Position numbers and translations under genes: made by a program
In this document: in pieces, positions 24,482-33,038 of the stretch
How the letters are laid out: each line of letters opens with the position of its first letter
How positions within the stretch are numbered: the first letter of the stretch is position 1
The notes under the pieces: model-generated
What the model was told of the DNA's origin: nothing
Seen by the model: the letters and a program-made list of their open reading frames with translations, nothing else
Database searches by the model: none
Origin: Pseudomonadota bacterium
GTDB taxonomy: Bacteria; Pseudomonadota; Gammaproteobacteria; Burkholderiales; Burkholderiaceae_C
Length of the DNA: 34,528 nt
Direction: 5' to 3'
Assembly: GCA_023387335.1 (NCBI GenBank)
Contig: JAEWIF010000010.1
Coordinates: 1 to 34,528, forward strand

Positions 24482-25786
24482 TCAGGACTTGTTGGCCTTC
24501 TGGAAGCGCTCCAGCTGCTCGTTGCCGCGCTGCACGGCCGCGTCCAGGGCTTCCTTGGGCTGCTTGACGCCGCGCCACACGCCTTCGAGTTCCTCGTCGA
24601 TGATGGTGCGGACCTGGACGAAGTTGCCCAGGCGCACGCCGCGCGACTTGTCGGTGGTCTTGCGGATCATCTGGTTCACCGAGACGTCGTAGCCGGGGTT
24701 CTGCTTGTAGAAGCCGGACTTGTCGGTCAGGTCGAACGAGGCCTTGGTCACCGGCAGGTACCCGGTGCGCTGGTGGCTCTTGGCCGCCACTTCGGCGTTG
24801 GACAGGTACTGGAAGAACTGGGCCACGCCCTTGTATTCCTCGGCCTTCTTGCCCGACATCACCCAGAGGCTGGCGCCGCCGATCACGGTGTTCTGCGGCG
24901 CGCCGGCCACGTCCGGGTAGTAGGGCAGGGTGCCGATGCCGTAGGAGAACTTGCTGTTGCGCTTGACGCTGCCGGCCAGCGCGGAGGAGGCGGTGGCCAT
25001 CGCGCACTCGCCCGACACGAAGGTGGCGTCGGCGGCGTTGTTGCGGCCCTTGTAGACGAACAGGCCGCTCTTGGCCATGTTGGCCAGGTTCTCGATGTGG
25101 CGCACGTGCAGCGGGCTGTTGAACGCCAGGCGGGCGTCGGTGCCGCCGAAGCCGTTGTTCTTGGTCGCGTACAGCACGTTGTGCCAGGCGGAGAAGCTCT
25201 CCAGCTGGGTCCAGCTGATCCAGCTGGTGGTGAACGGGCACTTGTGGCCGGAAGCCTTGAGCTTGGCGGCGGCCAGCGCCACTTCCGGCCAGGTGGTCGG
25301 CGGCTTCTCGGGGTCCAGGCCGGCGGCCTTGAACGCGTCCTTGTTGTAGTGGAAGACCGGCGTCGAGCTGTTGAACGGGAAGCTCAGCATCTGGCCGTTG
25401 GGGGCGGTGTAGTAGCCCGAGACGGCCGGAACGTAGGCGTTCTGGTCGAACTTCAGGCCGGCGTCGCCCATCACCTTGCCGACCGGCACGACGGCGCCCT
25501 TGGCGGCCATCATGGTGGCGGTGCCCACTTCGAACACCTGCAGGATGTGCGGCGCGTTGCCGGCGCGGAAGGCGGCGATGGCGGCCGTCATGGACTCGTC
25601 GTAGCTGCCCTTGAAGGTCGGCACGATCTTGTAGTCCTTCTGGCTGGCGTTGAAGTCCTTGGCGAGGTCGTTGACCCACTCGCCGAGGGCGCCGCCCATC
25701 GAATGCCACCACTGGATCTCGGTCTGCGCCGACGCGGGCAGGGTGAAGGCGGCGGCGAGAGCCACCGCGGCGAACTTCAGCTTCAT
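24482..25786 (-). CDS. ugpB: sn-Glycerol-3-phosphate-binding periplasmic protein
   Basis: The 434-residue extracellular solute-binding protein (family 1) has a Sec signal peptide MKLKFAAVALAAAFTLPASAQ. The mature start, TEIQWWHSMGGALGEWVNDLA, is typical of UgpB, as are FKGSYDESMTAAIAAFRAG and PHILQVFEVGTATMM. It captures G3P or glycerophosphodiesters for UgpAE/UgpC. An AGGAG ribosome site precedes the ATG. The frame is open upstream, but the signal peptide fixes this start. It is the first gene of the operon. Confidence 0.95.
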   Translation of the reverse strand: MKLKFAAVALAAAFTLPASAQTEIQWWHSMGGALGEWVNDLAKDFNASQKDYKIVPTFKGSYDESMTAAIAAFRAGNAPHILQVFEVGTATMMAAKGAVVPVGKVMGDAGLKFDQNAYVPAVSGYYTAPNGQMLSFPFNSSTPVFHYNKDAFKAAGLDPEKPPTTWPEVALAAAKLKASGHKCPFTTSWISWTQLESFSAWHNVLYATKNNGFGGTDARLAFNSPLHVRHIENLANMAKSGLFVYKGRNNAADATFVSGECAMATASSALAGSVKRNSKFSYGIGTLPYYPDVAGAPQNTVIGGASLWVMSGKKAEEYKGVAQFFQYLSNAEVAAKSHQRTGYLPVTKASFDLTDKSGFYKQNPGYDVSVNQMIRKTTDKSRGVRLGNFVQVRTIIDEELEGVWRGVKQPKEALDAAVQRGNEQLERFQKANKS

Positions 25787-25807
25787 GAAAACTCCTGGAT
25801 GAGAACG

Positions 25808-25847
25808 GTCACGAAAGGTGCGTGACTCTACAGTCGATTTGTGACAG
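25808..25847 (-). promoter_or_regulatory. Candidate control region of ugpB (partial Pho-box-like)
   Basis: On the minus strand CTGTCAC (25847-25841) followed by AAAT resembles one half of a Pho box. A second CTGT (in CTGTAGA, 25833-25827) follows, but 3 nt later than the consensus spacing. Just downstream is an inverted repeat GTCACG/CGTGAC (25808-25813 and 25821-25826). PhoB control of ugp is known in E. coli; the match here is imperfect. Confidence 0.3.
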
Positions 25848-25932
25848 GTCATTAAAGCGGGCTGACGCCGAGGCATCAACGGGGTTTCCCATGAGCACGG
25901 CAGTCCTTCGGGAGCCTTGGAGGAGTGAGGTC

Positions 25933-25988
25933 ATGTTGCACTGCGGTAACATCCCCGGTCAGCCGCCTTAGCGATCGTTCGGCTGACC
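25933..25988 (+). promoter_or_regulatory. Inverted repeats upstream of the DUF3683 gene
   Basis: Two elements lie in the divergent 212-nt gap. ATGTTGCA...TGC...AACAT (25933-25952) is a near-palindrome. A perfect 9-bp inverted repeat GGTCAGCCG (25957-25965) / CGGCTGACC (25980-25988) with a 14-nt centre ends 10 nt before the ATG, where a Shine-Dalgarno would be expected but is not seen. Either could be a regulator site; the second could also form a leader hairpin. Confidence 0.45.
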
Positions 25989-25998
25989 CCCGCCCACG

Positions 25999-28900
25999 AT
26001 GAACGCACCGACCACGCTCGACCAGCTTCTGGCGGCGGCTTCCGACGAAGCGCCCCGCCTTCGCGAGATTCCGTACAACTACACCTCGTTCTCCGACCGC
26101 GAGATCGTCATCCGCCTGCTCGGACCGCGGGCCTGGGAAGTGCTCTCCCGGCTGCGCGACGAGCGCCACACCGGCCGCTCCGCCCGCATGCTCTACGAGG
26201 TGCTGGGCGACATCTGGGTGGTCCAGCGCAATCCCTACCTGCAGGACGACCTGCTGGACAACCCCAAGCGCCGCGGCCAACTTGTCGAGGCCCTGAACCA
26301 CCGGCTGACCGAGATCGAGAAGCGCCGCACGCCCGGCGACGACCCCACGCGCGACGCGCTGGTCGGCGAACTGCTGGTGGCCGCGCGGCAGGCCGTGCAG
26401 GCCTTCGACGTCTCGTTCCGCGAGACGTCCGACCTGCGGCGCCAGGCGCAGCGCGTGCTGCGCAAGCACACGGCGCGCGACAACATCAAGTTCGACGGGC
26501 TCTCGCGCGTCTCGCACGTCACCGACGCGACCGACTGGCGCGTCGAATACCCGTTCGTGGTGCTCACGCCCGACACCGAAGCCGAGATGGCCGGCCTGGT
26601 CAAGGCCTGCATCGAGCTGGATCTCACCATCATCCCGCGCGGGGGCGGCACCGGCTACACCGGCGGCGCGATCCCGCTGACGTGGAAGAGCGTGGTCATC
26701 AACACCGAGAAGCTCGAGGCCATGAGCGAGGTGGAGGTCGTCGCCATCCCCGGCCACGACCAGCCGGTGCCCACGGTCTGGACCGAGGCCGGCGTGGTGA
26801 CGCAGCGCGTGTCCGACGCCGCCGAGCGCGCGGGCTTCGTGTTCGCCGTCGATCCCACTTCGGCCGAGGCGTCGTGCATCGGCGGCAACATCGCCATGAA
26901 CGCCGGCGGCAAGAAGGCCGTGCTGTGGGGCACGGCGCTGGACAACCTGGTGTCCTGGCGCATGGTCACGCCGCAGGCCGAGTGGCTGGAAGTCAGCCGC
27001 CTCGACCACAACCTCGGCAAGATCCACGACGCGCCGGTCGCCACCTTCGAGCTGCGCTGGTTCGCGCCGGACGGCCGCACCGAGCGCCGCCGCGAGACGC
27101 TGTCCGTCCCCGGCGCCGCCTTCCGCAAGGAAGGCCTCGGCAAGGACGTCACCGACAAGTTCCTCTCGGGCCTGCCCGGCATCCAGAAGGAGGGCTGCGA
27201 CGGCCTGATCACCAGCGCGCGCTGGGTCGTGCACCGCATGCCGGCGCACACGCGCACGGTCTGCCTGGAGTTCTTCGGCAACGCGCGCGACGCGGTGCCC
27301 AGCATCGTCGAGATCAAGGACTTCATGTTCGCCGAGAAGGACCGCTCGGGCGTCCTGCTGGCGGGCCTGGAGCACCTGGACGACCGCTACCTGCGCGCGG
27401 TGGGCTATGCCACCAAGTCCAAGCGCGGCGGCCTGCCCAAGATGGTGCTGATCGGCGACATCGTGGGCGACGAGCCCGACGCCGTGGCGCGCGCCACCTC
27501 CGAGGTGGTGCGCATCGCCAACTCGCGCAACGGCGAAGGCTTCATCGCCATCAGCCCGGAAGCGCGCAAGAAGTTCTGGCTGGATCGCAAGCGCACCGCC
27601 GCCATCAGCAAGCACACCAACGCCTTCAAGATCAACGAGGACGTGGTGATCCCGCTGCCGCGGATGGCGGAGTACACCGACGGCATCGAGCGGATCAACA
27701 TCGAGCTGTCGCTGCACAACAAGATCCGCCTGGCCGACGAGCTGGAGGCATTCTTCCGCCGCGGCAACCTGCCGCTGGGCAAGCTGGACGACGCCGGCGA
27801 GATCCCGTCGGCGGAGCTGCTGGAAGACCGCGTGCAGCAGGCGCTGGCCGTCATCGGCGAGGTGCGCGCCCAGTGGCAAGGCTGGCTGCGCGAGGTCGAG
27901 CCGCTGTTCCCGCAGCTGCAGGACCACAGCCTGCGCGCCAGCTGGAAGACCCAGATCCGCGCGCCGCTGCAGCAGGTGTTCTCGGGCCAGGAATTCCGGC
28001 CGATCCTGGAGGAGCTGACGGCGATCCACAAGCGCGTGCTCAAGGGCCGCGTGTGGGTGGCGCTGCACATGCACGCCGGCGACGGCAACGTGCACACCAA
28101 CATCCCGGTCAACAGCGACGACTACGAGATGCTGCAGGCCGCGCACAACGCGGTGAAACGCATCATGGCGCTGGCCCGCTCGCTCGACGGCGTGATTTCC
28201 GGCGAGCACGGCATCGGCATCACCAAGCTGGAGTTCCTGACCGACGACGAGCTCGGCCCGTTCGCCGACTACAAGGCCAAGGTCGATCCGGAGGGTCGCT
28301 TCAACAAGGGCAAGCTGCTGCGTCCGTCGACCCAGCAGGGCCCGATGTCGGTGTACGCGGACCTGACCAACGCGTACACGCCCAGCTTCGGGCTGATGGG
28401 GCACGAGTCGCTGATCATGCAGCAGTCGGACATCGGCGCGATCTCCGACTCCATCAAGGACTGCCTGCGCTGCGGCAAGTGCAAGCCGGTGTGCGCCACC
28501 CACGTGCCGCGCGCCAACCTGCTGTACAGCCCGCGCAACAAGATCCTGGCCACCTCGCTGCTGGTGGAGGCGTTCCTGTACGAGGAGCAGACCCGCCGCG
28601 GCGTGTCGATCAAGCACTGGCAGGAGTTCGAGGACGTGTCGGACCACTGCACGGTCTGTCACAAGTGCGTCAATCCCTGCCCGGTGAAGATCGACTTCGG
28701 CGACGTGTCGATGAACATGCGCAACCTGCTGCGCAAGATGGGCCAGAAGAGCTTCCGCCCGGCCAACGCCGCGGCGATGTTCATGCTCAACGCCACCAAC
28801 CCGGACACCATCAAGCTGGCCCGCACGGCGCTGGTGGACGTCGGCTTCAAGGCGCAGCGCCTGGGCAACGACCTGCTGCGCGGCCTGGCCCGCAAGCAGG

Positions 28901-29874
28901 TGACGCTGCCGCCCTCCACCCACGAGCGCGCTCCGATCAAGGAGCAGGTGATCCACTTCATCAACAAGAAGCTGCCCGGTGGGCTCCCGAAGCGCACCGC
29001 GCGGGCGCTGCTGGATATCGAGGACAAGGACTACGTCCCGATCATCCGCGACCCCAAGGCCACTACCACCGACAGCGAGGCGGTCTTCTACTTCCCGGGC
29101 TGCGGCTCGGAGCGCCTCTTCTCGCAGGTCGGCCTGGCCACGCAGGCGATGCTGTGGCACGCCGGCGTGCAGACCGTGCTGCCGCCGGGCTACCTGTGCT
29201 GCGGCTATCCGCAGCGCGGGTCCGGCCAGTTCGACAAGGCCGAGAAGATGATCACCGACAACCGGGTGCTGTTCCACCGCGTGGCCAACACGCTGAACTA
29301 CCTGGACATCAAGACGGTGGTGGTCAGCTGCGGCACCTGCTACGACCAGCTGCAGGGCTACGAGTTCGACAAGATCTTCCCCGGCTGCCGCATCGTGGAC
29401 ATCCACGAGTACCTGCTGGAGAAGGGCATCACGCTGCCGGGCGGCGGCGCGTACCTCTACCACGACCCCTGCCACACGCCGATGAAGCTGCAGGAGCCGA
29501 TGAAGACCGTCAAGGCGCTGGTCGGCGACAACGTGCGCAAGTCCGAGCGCTGCTGCGGCGAGTCGGGCACCTTCGGCATCAGCCGCCCCGACATCTCCAC
29601 CCAGGTGCGCTTCCGCAAGGAGGAGCAACTGCGCATGGACGAGGCGGCCCTGCGTGAGACCGGCGGCGTCGGCCCCAAGGACAACATCAAGATCCTCACC
29701 AGCTGCCCCAGCTGCCTGCAAGGCCTGTCCCGCTACGGGCACGACCTGCAGAACGGCCTGCTGGAGGCCGACTACATCGTGGTGGAGATGGCCGGGAAGA
29801 TCCTGGGCGAGAACTGGATGGCCGAATACGTGCATGCCGCCAATGCGGGGGGCATCGAGCGCGTGCTGGTCTGA
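25999..29874 (+). CDS. Large FAD/Fe-S oxidoreductase with DUF3683 N-terminus (GlcD-GlcF-like fusion)
   Basis: The 1291-residue protein reads as a fusion. The N-terminal ~170 residues match the DUF3683 type (PYNYTSFSDREIVIRLLG). An FAD-binding PCMH domain follows, with PRGGGTGYTGG at about 213-223 and SCIGGNIAMNAGGKKAVLWG. Next is an FAD-oxidase C-terminal domain with LHMHAGDGNVHTNIPVN and SGEHGIGITK. Two [4Fe-4S] motifs come after: CLRCGKCKPVC (Cys822, 825, 828, 832) and CTVCHKCVNPCP (Cys884, 887, 890, 894). The last part has two cysteine-rich CCG domains (CCGYPQRG near 1067 and CCGESGTFG near 1185). The chemistry expected is oxidation of a D-2-hydroxy acid with electrons leaving through Fe-S clusters; the substrate is unknown. 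It has no signal peptide and is transcribed divergently from ugpB. Confidence 0.93.
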   Translation: MNAPTTLDQLLAAASDEAPRLREIPYNYTSFSDREIVIRLLGPRAWEVLSRLRDERHTGRSARMLYEVLGDIWVVQRNPYLQDDLLDNPKRRGQLVEALNHRLTEIEKRRTPGDDPTRDALVGELLVAARQAVQAFDVSFRETSDLRRQAQRVLRKHTARDNIKFDGLSRVSHVTDATDWRVEYPFVVLTPDTEAEMAGLVKACIELDLTIIPRGGGTGYTGGAIPLTWKSVVINTEKLEAMSEVEVVAIPGHDQPVPTVWTEAGVVTQRVSDAAERAGFVFAVDPTSAEASCIGGNIAMNAGGKKAVLWGTALDNLVSWRMVTPQAEWLEVSRLDHNLGKIHDAPVATFELRWFAPDGRTERRRETLSVPGAAFRKEGLGKDVTDKFLSGLPGIQKEGCDGLITSARWVVHRMPAHTRTVCLEFFGNARDAVPSIVEIKDFMFAEKDRSGVLLAGLEHLDDRYLRAVGYATKSKRGGLPKMVLIGDIVGDEPDAVARATSEVVRIANSRNGEGFIAISPEARKKFWLDRKRTAAISKHTNAFKINEDVVIPLPRMAEYTDGIERINIELSLHNKIRLADELEAFFRRGNLPLGKLDDAGEIPSAELLEDRVQQALAVIGEVRAQWQGWLREVEPLFPQLQDHSLRASWKTQIRAPLQQVFSGQEFRPILEELTAIHKRVLKGRVWVALHMHAGDGNVHTNIPVNSDDYEMLQAAHNAVKRIMALARSLDGVISGEHGIGITKLEFLTDDELGPFADYKAKVDPEGRFNKGKLLRPSTQQGPMSVYADLTNAYTPSFGLMGHESLIMQQSDIGAISDSIKDCLRCGKCKPVCATHVPRANLLYSPRNKILATSLLVEAFLYEEQTRRGVSIKHWQEFEDVSDHCTVCHKCVNPCPVKIDFGDVSMNMRNLLRKMGQKSFRPANAAAMFMLNATNPDTIKLARTALVDVGFKAQRLGNDLLRGLARKQVTLPPSTHERAPIKEQVIHFINKKLPGGLPKRTARALLDIEDKDYVPIIRDPKATTTDSEAVFYFPGCGSERLFSQVGLATQAMLWHAGVQTVLPPGYLCCGYPQRGSGQFDKAEKMITDNRVLFHRVANTLNYLDIKTVVVSCGTCYDQLQGYEFDKIFPGCRIVDIHEYLLEKGITLPGGGAYLYHDPCHTPMKLQEPMKTVKALVGDNVRKSERCCGESGTFGISRPDISTQVRFRKEEQLRMDEAALRETGGVGPKDNIKILTSCPSCLQGLSRYGHDLQNGLLEADYIVVEMAGKILGENWMAEYVHAANAGGIERVLV

Positions 29875-29972
29875 GTCCGGCACGGGACGGCTTCCAGCGC
29901 ACGGGCGTGAATTCCGCACGCGCGGGGTGACGGACGGCCTTGCGAGCCGCGGGTTTTCAGCCCAACAGCGTG

Positions 29973-30008
29973 TATAAACGTCTGGTTACAGGTTCGGGCG
30001 GAACCTGT
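29973..30008 (+). promoter_or_regulatory. Likely promoter -10 and leader hairpin of the FecR-domain gene
   Basis: TATAAA (29973-29978) is a strong -10 hexamer in GC-rich surroundings; a matching -35 is not clear. In the presumed leader is a perfect 8-bp stem ACAGGTTC (29988-29995) / GAACCTGT (30001-30008) with a 5-nt loop, ending just before the GGAGGT ribosome site (30015-30020). The hairpin may tune mRNA stability or translation. Confidence 0.5.
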
Positions 30009-30024
30009 CCTTCCGGAGGTTTTC

Positions 30025-31383
30025 ATGCTGCGGCGCACGTTCGATCGCATTGGGGCCGGGCTGGCCATGGGCGCGCTGCTCATGCTCGCCGGGCAGTCCG
30101 CACTGGCCCAGGCGGCCGGTGAGGTGGAGTTCGCGCGCGGCGTCGGTTTCGCGCAGACGCCGGGTCAGGTGCCGCGCACGCTGGGCAAGGGCCTGCCGCT
30201 GAGCGAAGGCGACCGGCTGACCACGTCCGAGGGCGGGTCGGCCATCGTGCGGCTGGCGGACGGCACCCGCATGACGGTGCGGCCCAACTCCGAGATCGTG
30301 ATCTCGCAGTTCCGTTTCCAGGAGTCCGGCACGGACAACAACCTGCTGCTGCAGATGGTGCGCGGGGGCTTCCGCGCCGTCACCGGCCTGATCGCGAAGT
30401 CGTCCCCGCACGCGGCCAAGGTGCAGACCAGCACCGCCACCATCGGCATCCGCGGCACCGACTTCGACGCGCGCCTGTGCACCCGCGACTGCGGCGCCGA
30501 GTCGGCGCGCGTGAACGAATTCGCCCGGCCCAACGCGGTGCTGGCCAGCGCCAAGGCGATCCAGGTGGAAGGCGACCTCTTCGCGGTGGACGCCAACAAC
30601 CAGCGCCGCCGCCTGGTGCAAGGCGGCAGCATCTACCCGGGCGACGTGATCGAGACCGGCGCCGGCGCGCGCGCGGTGGTGGCCTTCCGCGACGAGAGCC
30701 GCGTCACGCTCGGATCGTCCACGCGCTTTCGCATCGACAACTTCGTCTTCGACGACAAGAACGCCGGCGAGGGCCGCTTCCTCGCCTCGCTGCTGCGCGG
30801 CTCGGTGCGCGCGCTCACGGGCCTGATCGCCAAGGCCAACAACCGCAACGTCGGCTTCTCGACCGCCACCGCCACCATCGGCATCCGCGGCACCGGGTTC
30901 GATGCTTCCTGCCCGGGCGACTGCACGGGCAACAACCTCACGCTGTTCGCCTGGCTGGGCTCGATCGCTGTCACGCCGCAGGGCCAGACCGCGCTGCAGG
31001 TGCTGCAAGCCGGCCAGGGCCTGTTCGTCTCGCCCACCGGCGAGGTGCTGCCGATCACCGCGCCGCCCGCGATGGAAGGCCCCCGCCCCGACCAGGTGAA
31101 CGTGCCGCCCAAGCTGTTCGCCATGGAGAACGTGCCCGACTCGCAGGAAGGCCTGTTCATCTACGTGCGCGACGGCCAGATCGAAGTGGCGACCGCGAGC
31201 GAGGTTCTGCACCTGGGACGCGGCGAGGCGGGTTTCGCCGGCCCGCAGGGCGGCACCGCGCGGCCGCTCGACATCCCGAAGTTCATCGACTTCGACACCG
31301 TGCCGCTGCCCGGCAGCACCAACCCGCTGCTGGAAAGCGTGCTGCGGGACAACAACATCAAGCCGAAGAACACCTGCAGCTGA
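30025..31383 (+). CDS. Secreted protein with two FecR domains
   Basis: The 452-residue protein has a Sec signal (residues ~1-30, ending SALAQA) and two beta-rich FecR-type domains (about 35-150 and 195-305). Each has a GSAIVRLADGTRMTVRPNSE or ARAVVAFRDESRVTLGSSTR strand pair. Each also has the matching segment TATIGIRGTDFDA or TATIGIRGTGFDA followed by a CxxDC pair (CTRDC, CPGDC). The C-terminal ~100 residues are less repetitive and end NTCS. Unlike iron-regulation FecR it lacks a transmembrane anchor beyond the signal, and no ECF sigma factor is nearby. A TpsB-type translocator begins 27 nt downstream, so it is likely envelope-located or exported with that system. Function is unknown. Confidence 0.88.
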   Translation: MLRRTFDRIGAGLAMGALLMLAGQSALAQAAGEVEFARGVGFAQTPGQVPRTLGKGLPLSEGDRLTTSEGGSAIVRLADGTRMTVRPNSEIVISQFRFQESGTDNNLLLQMVRGGFRAVTGLIAKSSPHAAKVQTSTATIGIRGTDFDARLCTRDCGAESARVNEFARPNAVLASAKAIQVEGDLFAVDANNQRRRLVQGGSIYPGDVIETGAGARAVVAFRDESRVTLGSSTRFRIDNFVFDDKNAGEGRFLASLLRGSVRALTGLIAKANNRNVGFSTATATIGIRGTGFDASCPGDCTGNNLTLFAWLGSIAVTPQGQTALQVLQAGQGLFVSPTGEVLPITAPPAMEGPRPDQVNVPPKLFAMENVPDSQEGLFIYVRDGQIEVATASEVLHLGRGEAGFAGPQGGTARPLDIPKFIDFDTVPLPGSTNPLLESVLRDNNIKPKNTCS

Positions 31384-31410
31384 CGGGCTGACGGGCCAGA
31401 GGAGAAGAAC

Positions 31411-33027
31411 ATGAAGGAGCGCAACCGCGCATCCGCCGCCGTGCTGGCGATGGCCCTGGGCGGGGCCTGCGGGTCCGCCCTAGCCCAGGCGCCGGTCGCG
31501 CCCGTGCCGCTGGCGCCGGCCCCGGAACCGGTGTTCGCGATCCGCGGCTTCCAGGTCACCGGCGACAACCCGCTGCCGGCGTCGGACACGGCGCGCGTGC
31601 TGGCGCCCTACATCCGATCCGACGCCACCATGTCCAGCCTGCAGCAGGCCACCGTGGCGCTGGAGACCGCGCTGCGCGAACGCGGCTACGGCCTGCACCG
31701 CGTGGCGCTGCCGCCGCAGGAAGTGGGTGGCGGCACGGTGCGGCTGGAAGTCGTGCGCTTCACCGTCTCCAGGGTGGCGATCGAGGGCGCGCAGGTCTAC
31801 GGCGCGGACAACATCCGCCGCACGGTGCCGGAGCTGCAGGAAGGCCAGACGCCCAACTTCAAGCGGCTGGCGGTGCAGACGGCCATCGCCAACGAGAACC
31901 CGAACAAGCAGGTGCAGGTGGGCCTGCGCGAGGCCGCCGAGCCGGACCGCATCGACGCCACCGTCACCGTGAAGGAAAGCCGGCCGTGGAGCTTCGCGGT
32001 CAACGCGTCCAACACGGGTTCGGAATCGACCGGCCGTGACCGCCTGACCGTCGCGGGCAGCCACACCAACCTGTTCGACCGCGACCACCAGTTCACCGGC
32101 GCGTACACCACGTCGATCGAACAGACCGACGACGTGCGCCAGCTGGGCCTGGCGTACAAGGTGCCGCTCTACGAACTGGGCGGCGTGGTGGGTGCCAGCT
32201 ACACGCGATCGGACGTGGTCGGCGACTTCGGCGCGTTCACCAGCACCGGCGCGGGCCACACGGCCGGCCTGAGCTACACGCACTACCTGCCGCCGCAGGG
32301 CGGCCGCCGCAGCTACGTCAGCATCGGCCTGGAGGACAAGGTCTTCGAGGCCACCCGCATCAACGACCTGCTGGTGCCCGGCGCGCTGGATCGCCGCAGC
32401 CGGCCGCTGGTGCTGGGCTACAACGCCCGCACCGAGAGCAACTCCGCCGTCTGGGGCTACGACGTCGCGCTGGCCTTCAACCTCGGCGGCGGCCGGGGCA
32501 ACGACCTGGCGTCGTACCGGAGCGAGGACCCCCGCGTCGAGACCACGCGCTGGAAGGCGCTGCGCGGCGGCATCCACTGGACCTCGCCGGTCGGGCAGGG
32601 CGGCTGGCTGTTCGCCGCGCAGGCGCAGTACCAGTACAGCCCCGACGTGCTGGTCGCGGGCGAGCAGTTCGGGCTGGGCGGCTACGGCTCGGTGCGCGGC
32701 ACCGGCATCGAGCGGCCGCTGTCGGCCGACAAGGGCCTGGCCGGCACGCTGGAGCTCTCGACGCCGGAGCTGGCGCCGGGCCTGCGCCTGTTCGGCTTCA
32801 CCGACGCGGGCCAGCTCTGGAACAACGATCCCGACGGCCTGGTCAAGCTCTCCAGCGACCGGCTGGCCAGCGTGGGCGCCGGCCTGCGGTTCAGCCGCGG
32901 GCCCGTGGTCGCCTCGGTCGAATACGGCCGGCTGGTCACCGGCAGCAAGGTGTCGCGCGCCTTCAACACGGCCGCTCCGGAACGCGGCGATGATCGGGTG
33001 TACTTGAACCTCGGCATCCGCTTCTGA
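31411..33027 (+). CDS. ShlB/FhaC/HecB-type outer-membrane translocator (TpsB)
   Basis: The 538-residue protein has a signal peptide (ending GSALAQAP), a Pro-rich linker and a first POTRA_2 domain (FAIRGFQVTGDNPL...LPPQEVGGGTVRLEVV, shown as end pieces). A second POTRA-like segment is about residues 110-185. A C-terminal barrel follows, with the conserved loop motif GYGSVRGTG (VRGY/F type) and a final strand YLNLGIRF ending in Phe. This family exports large TpsA exoproteins across the outer membrane. No TpsA (haemagglutination-domain protein) is seen in the window. AGGAGA precedes the ATG. It is probably co-transcribed with the double-FecR gene. Confidence 0.92.
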   Translation: MKERNRASAAVLAMALGGACGSALAQAPVAPVPLAPAPEPVFAIRGFQVTGDNPLPASDTARVLAPYIRSDATMSSLQQATVALETALRERGYGLHRVALPPQEVGGGTVRLEVVRFTVSRVAIEGAQVYGADNIRRTVPELQEGQTPNFKRLAVQTAIANENPNKQVQVGLREAAEPDRIDATVTVKESRPWSFAVNASNTGSESTGRDRLTVAGSHTNLFDRDHQFTGAYTTSIEQTDDVRQLGLAYKVPLYELGGVVGASYTRSDVVGDFGAFTSTGAGHTAGLSYTHYLPPQGGRRSYVSIGLEDKVFEATRINDLLVPGALDRRSRPLVLGYNARTESNSAVWGYDVALAFNLGGGRGNDLASYRSEDPRVETTRWKALRGGIHWTSPVGQGGWLFAAQAQYQYSPDVLVAGEQFGLGGYGSVRGTGIERPLSADKGLAGTLELSTPELAPGLRLFGFTDAGQLWNNDPDGLVKLSSDRLASVGAGLRFSRGPVVASVEYGRLVTGSKVSRAFNTAAPERGDDRVYLNLGIRF

Positions 33028-33038
33028 GTCTGACCCGC

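Noticed and set aside
25876..29919. 1347-residue open frame antisense to the DUF3683 gene
   Set aside because: It is longer than the true gene but mirrors its GC-rich third positions, has low-complexity Ala/Arg/His/Val content, no recognisable domains and no ribosome site.
30025..31383. FecIR-type iron signalling system
   Set aside because: No ECF sigma factor, TonB receptor or membrane-anchored FecR architecture is present; the protein has a cleavable signal and two FecR domains.
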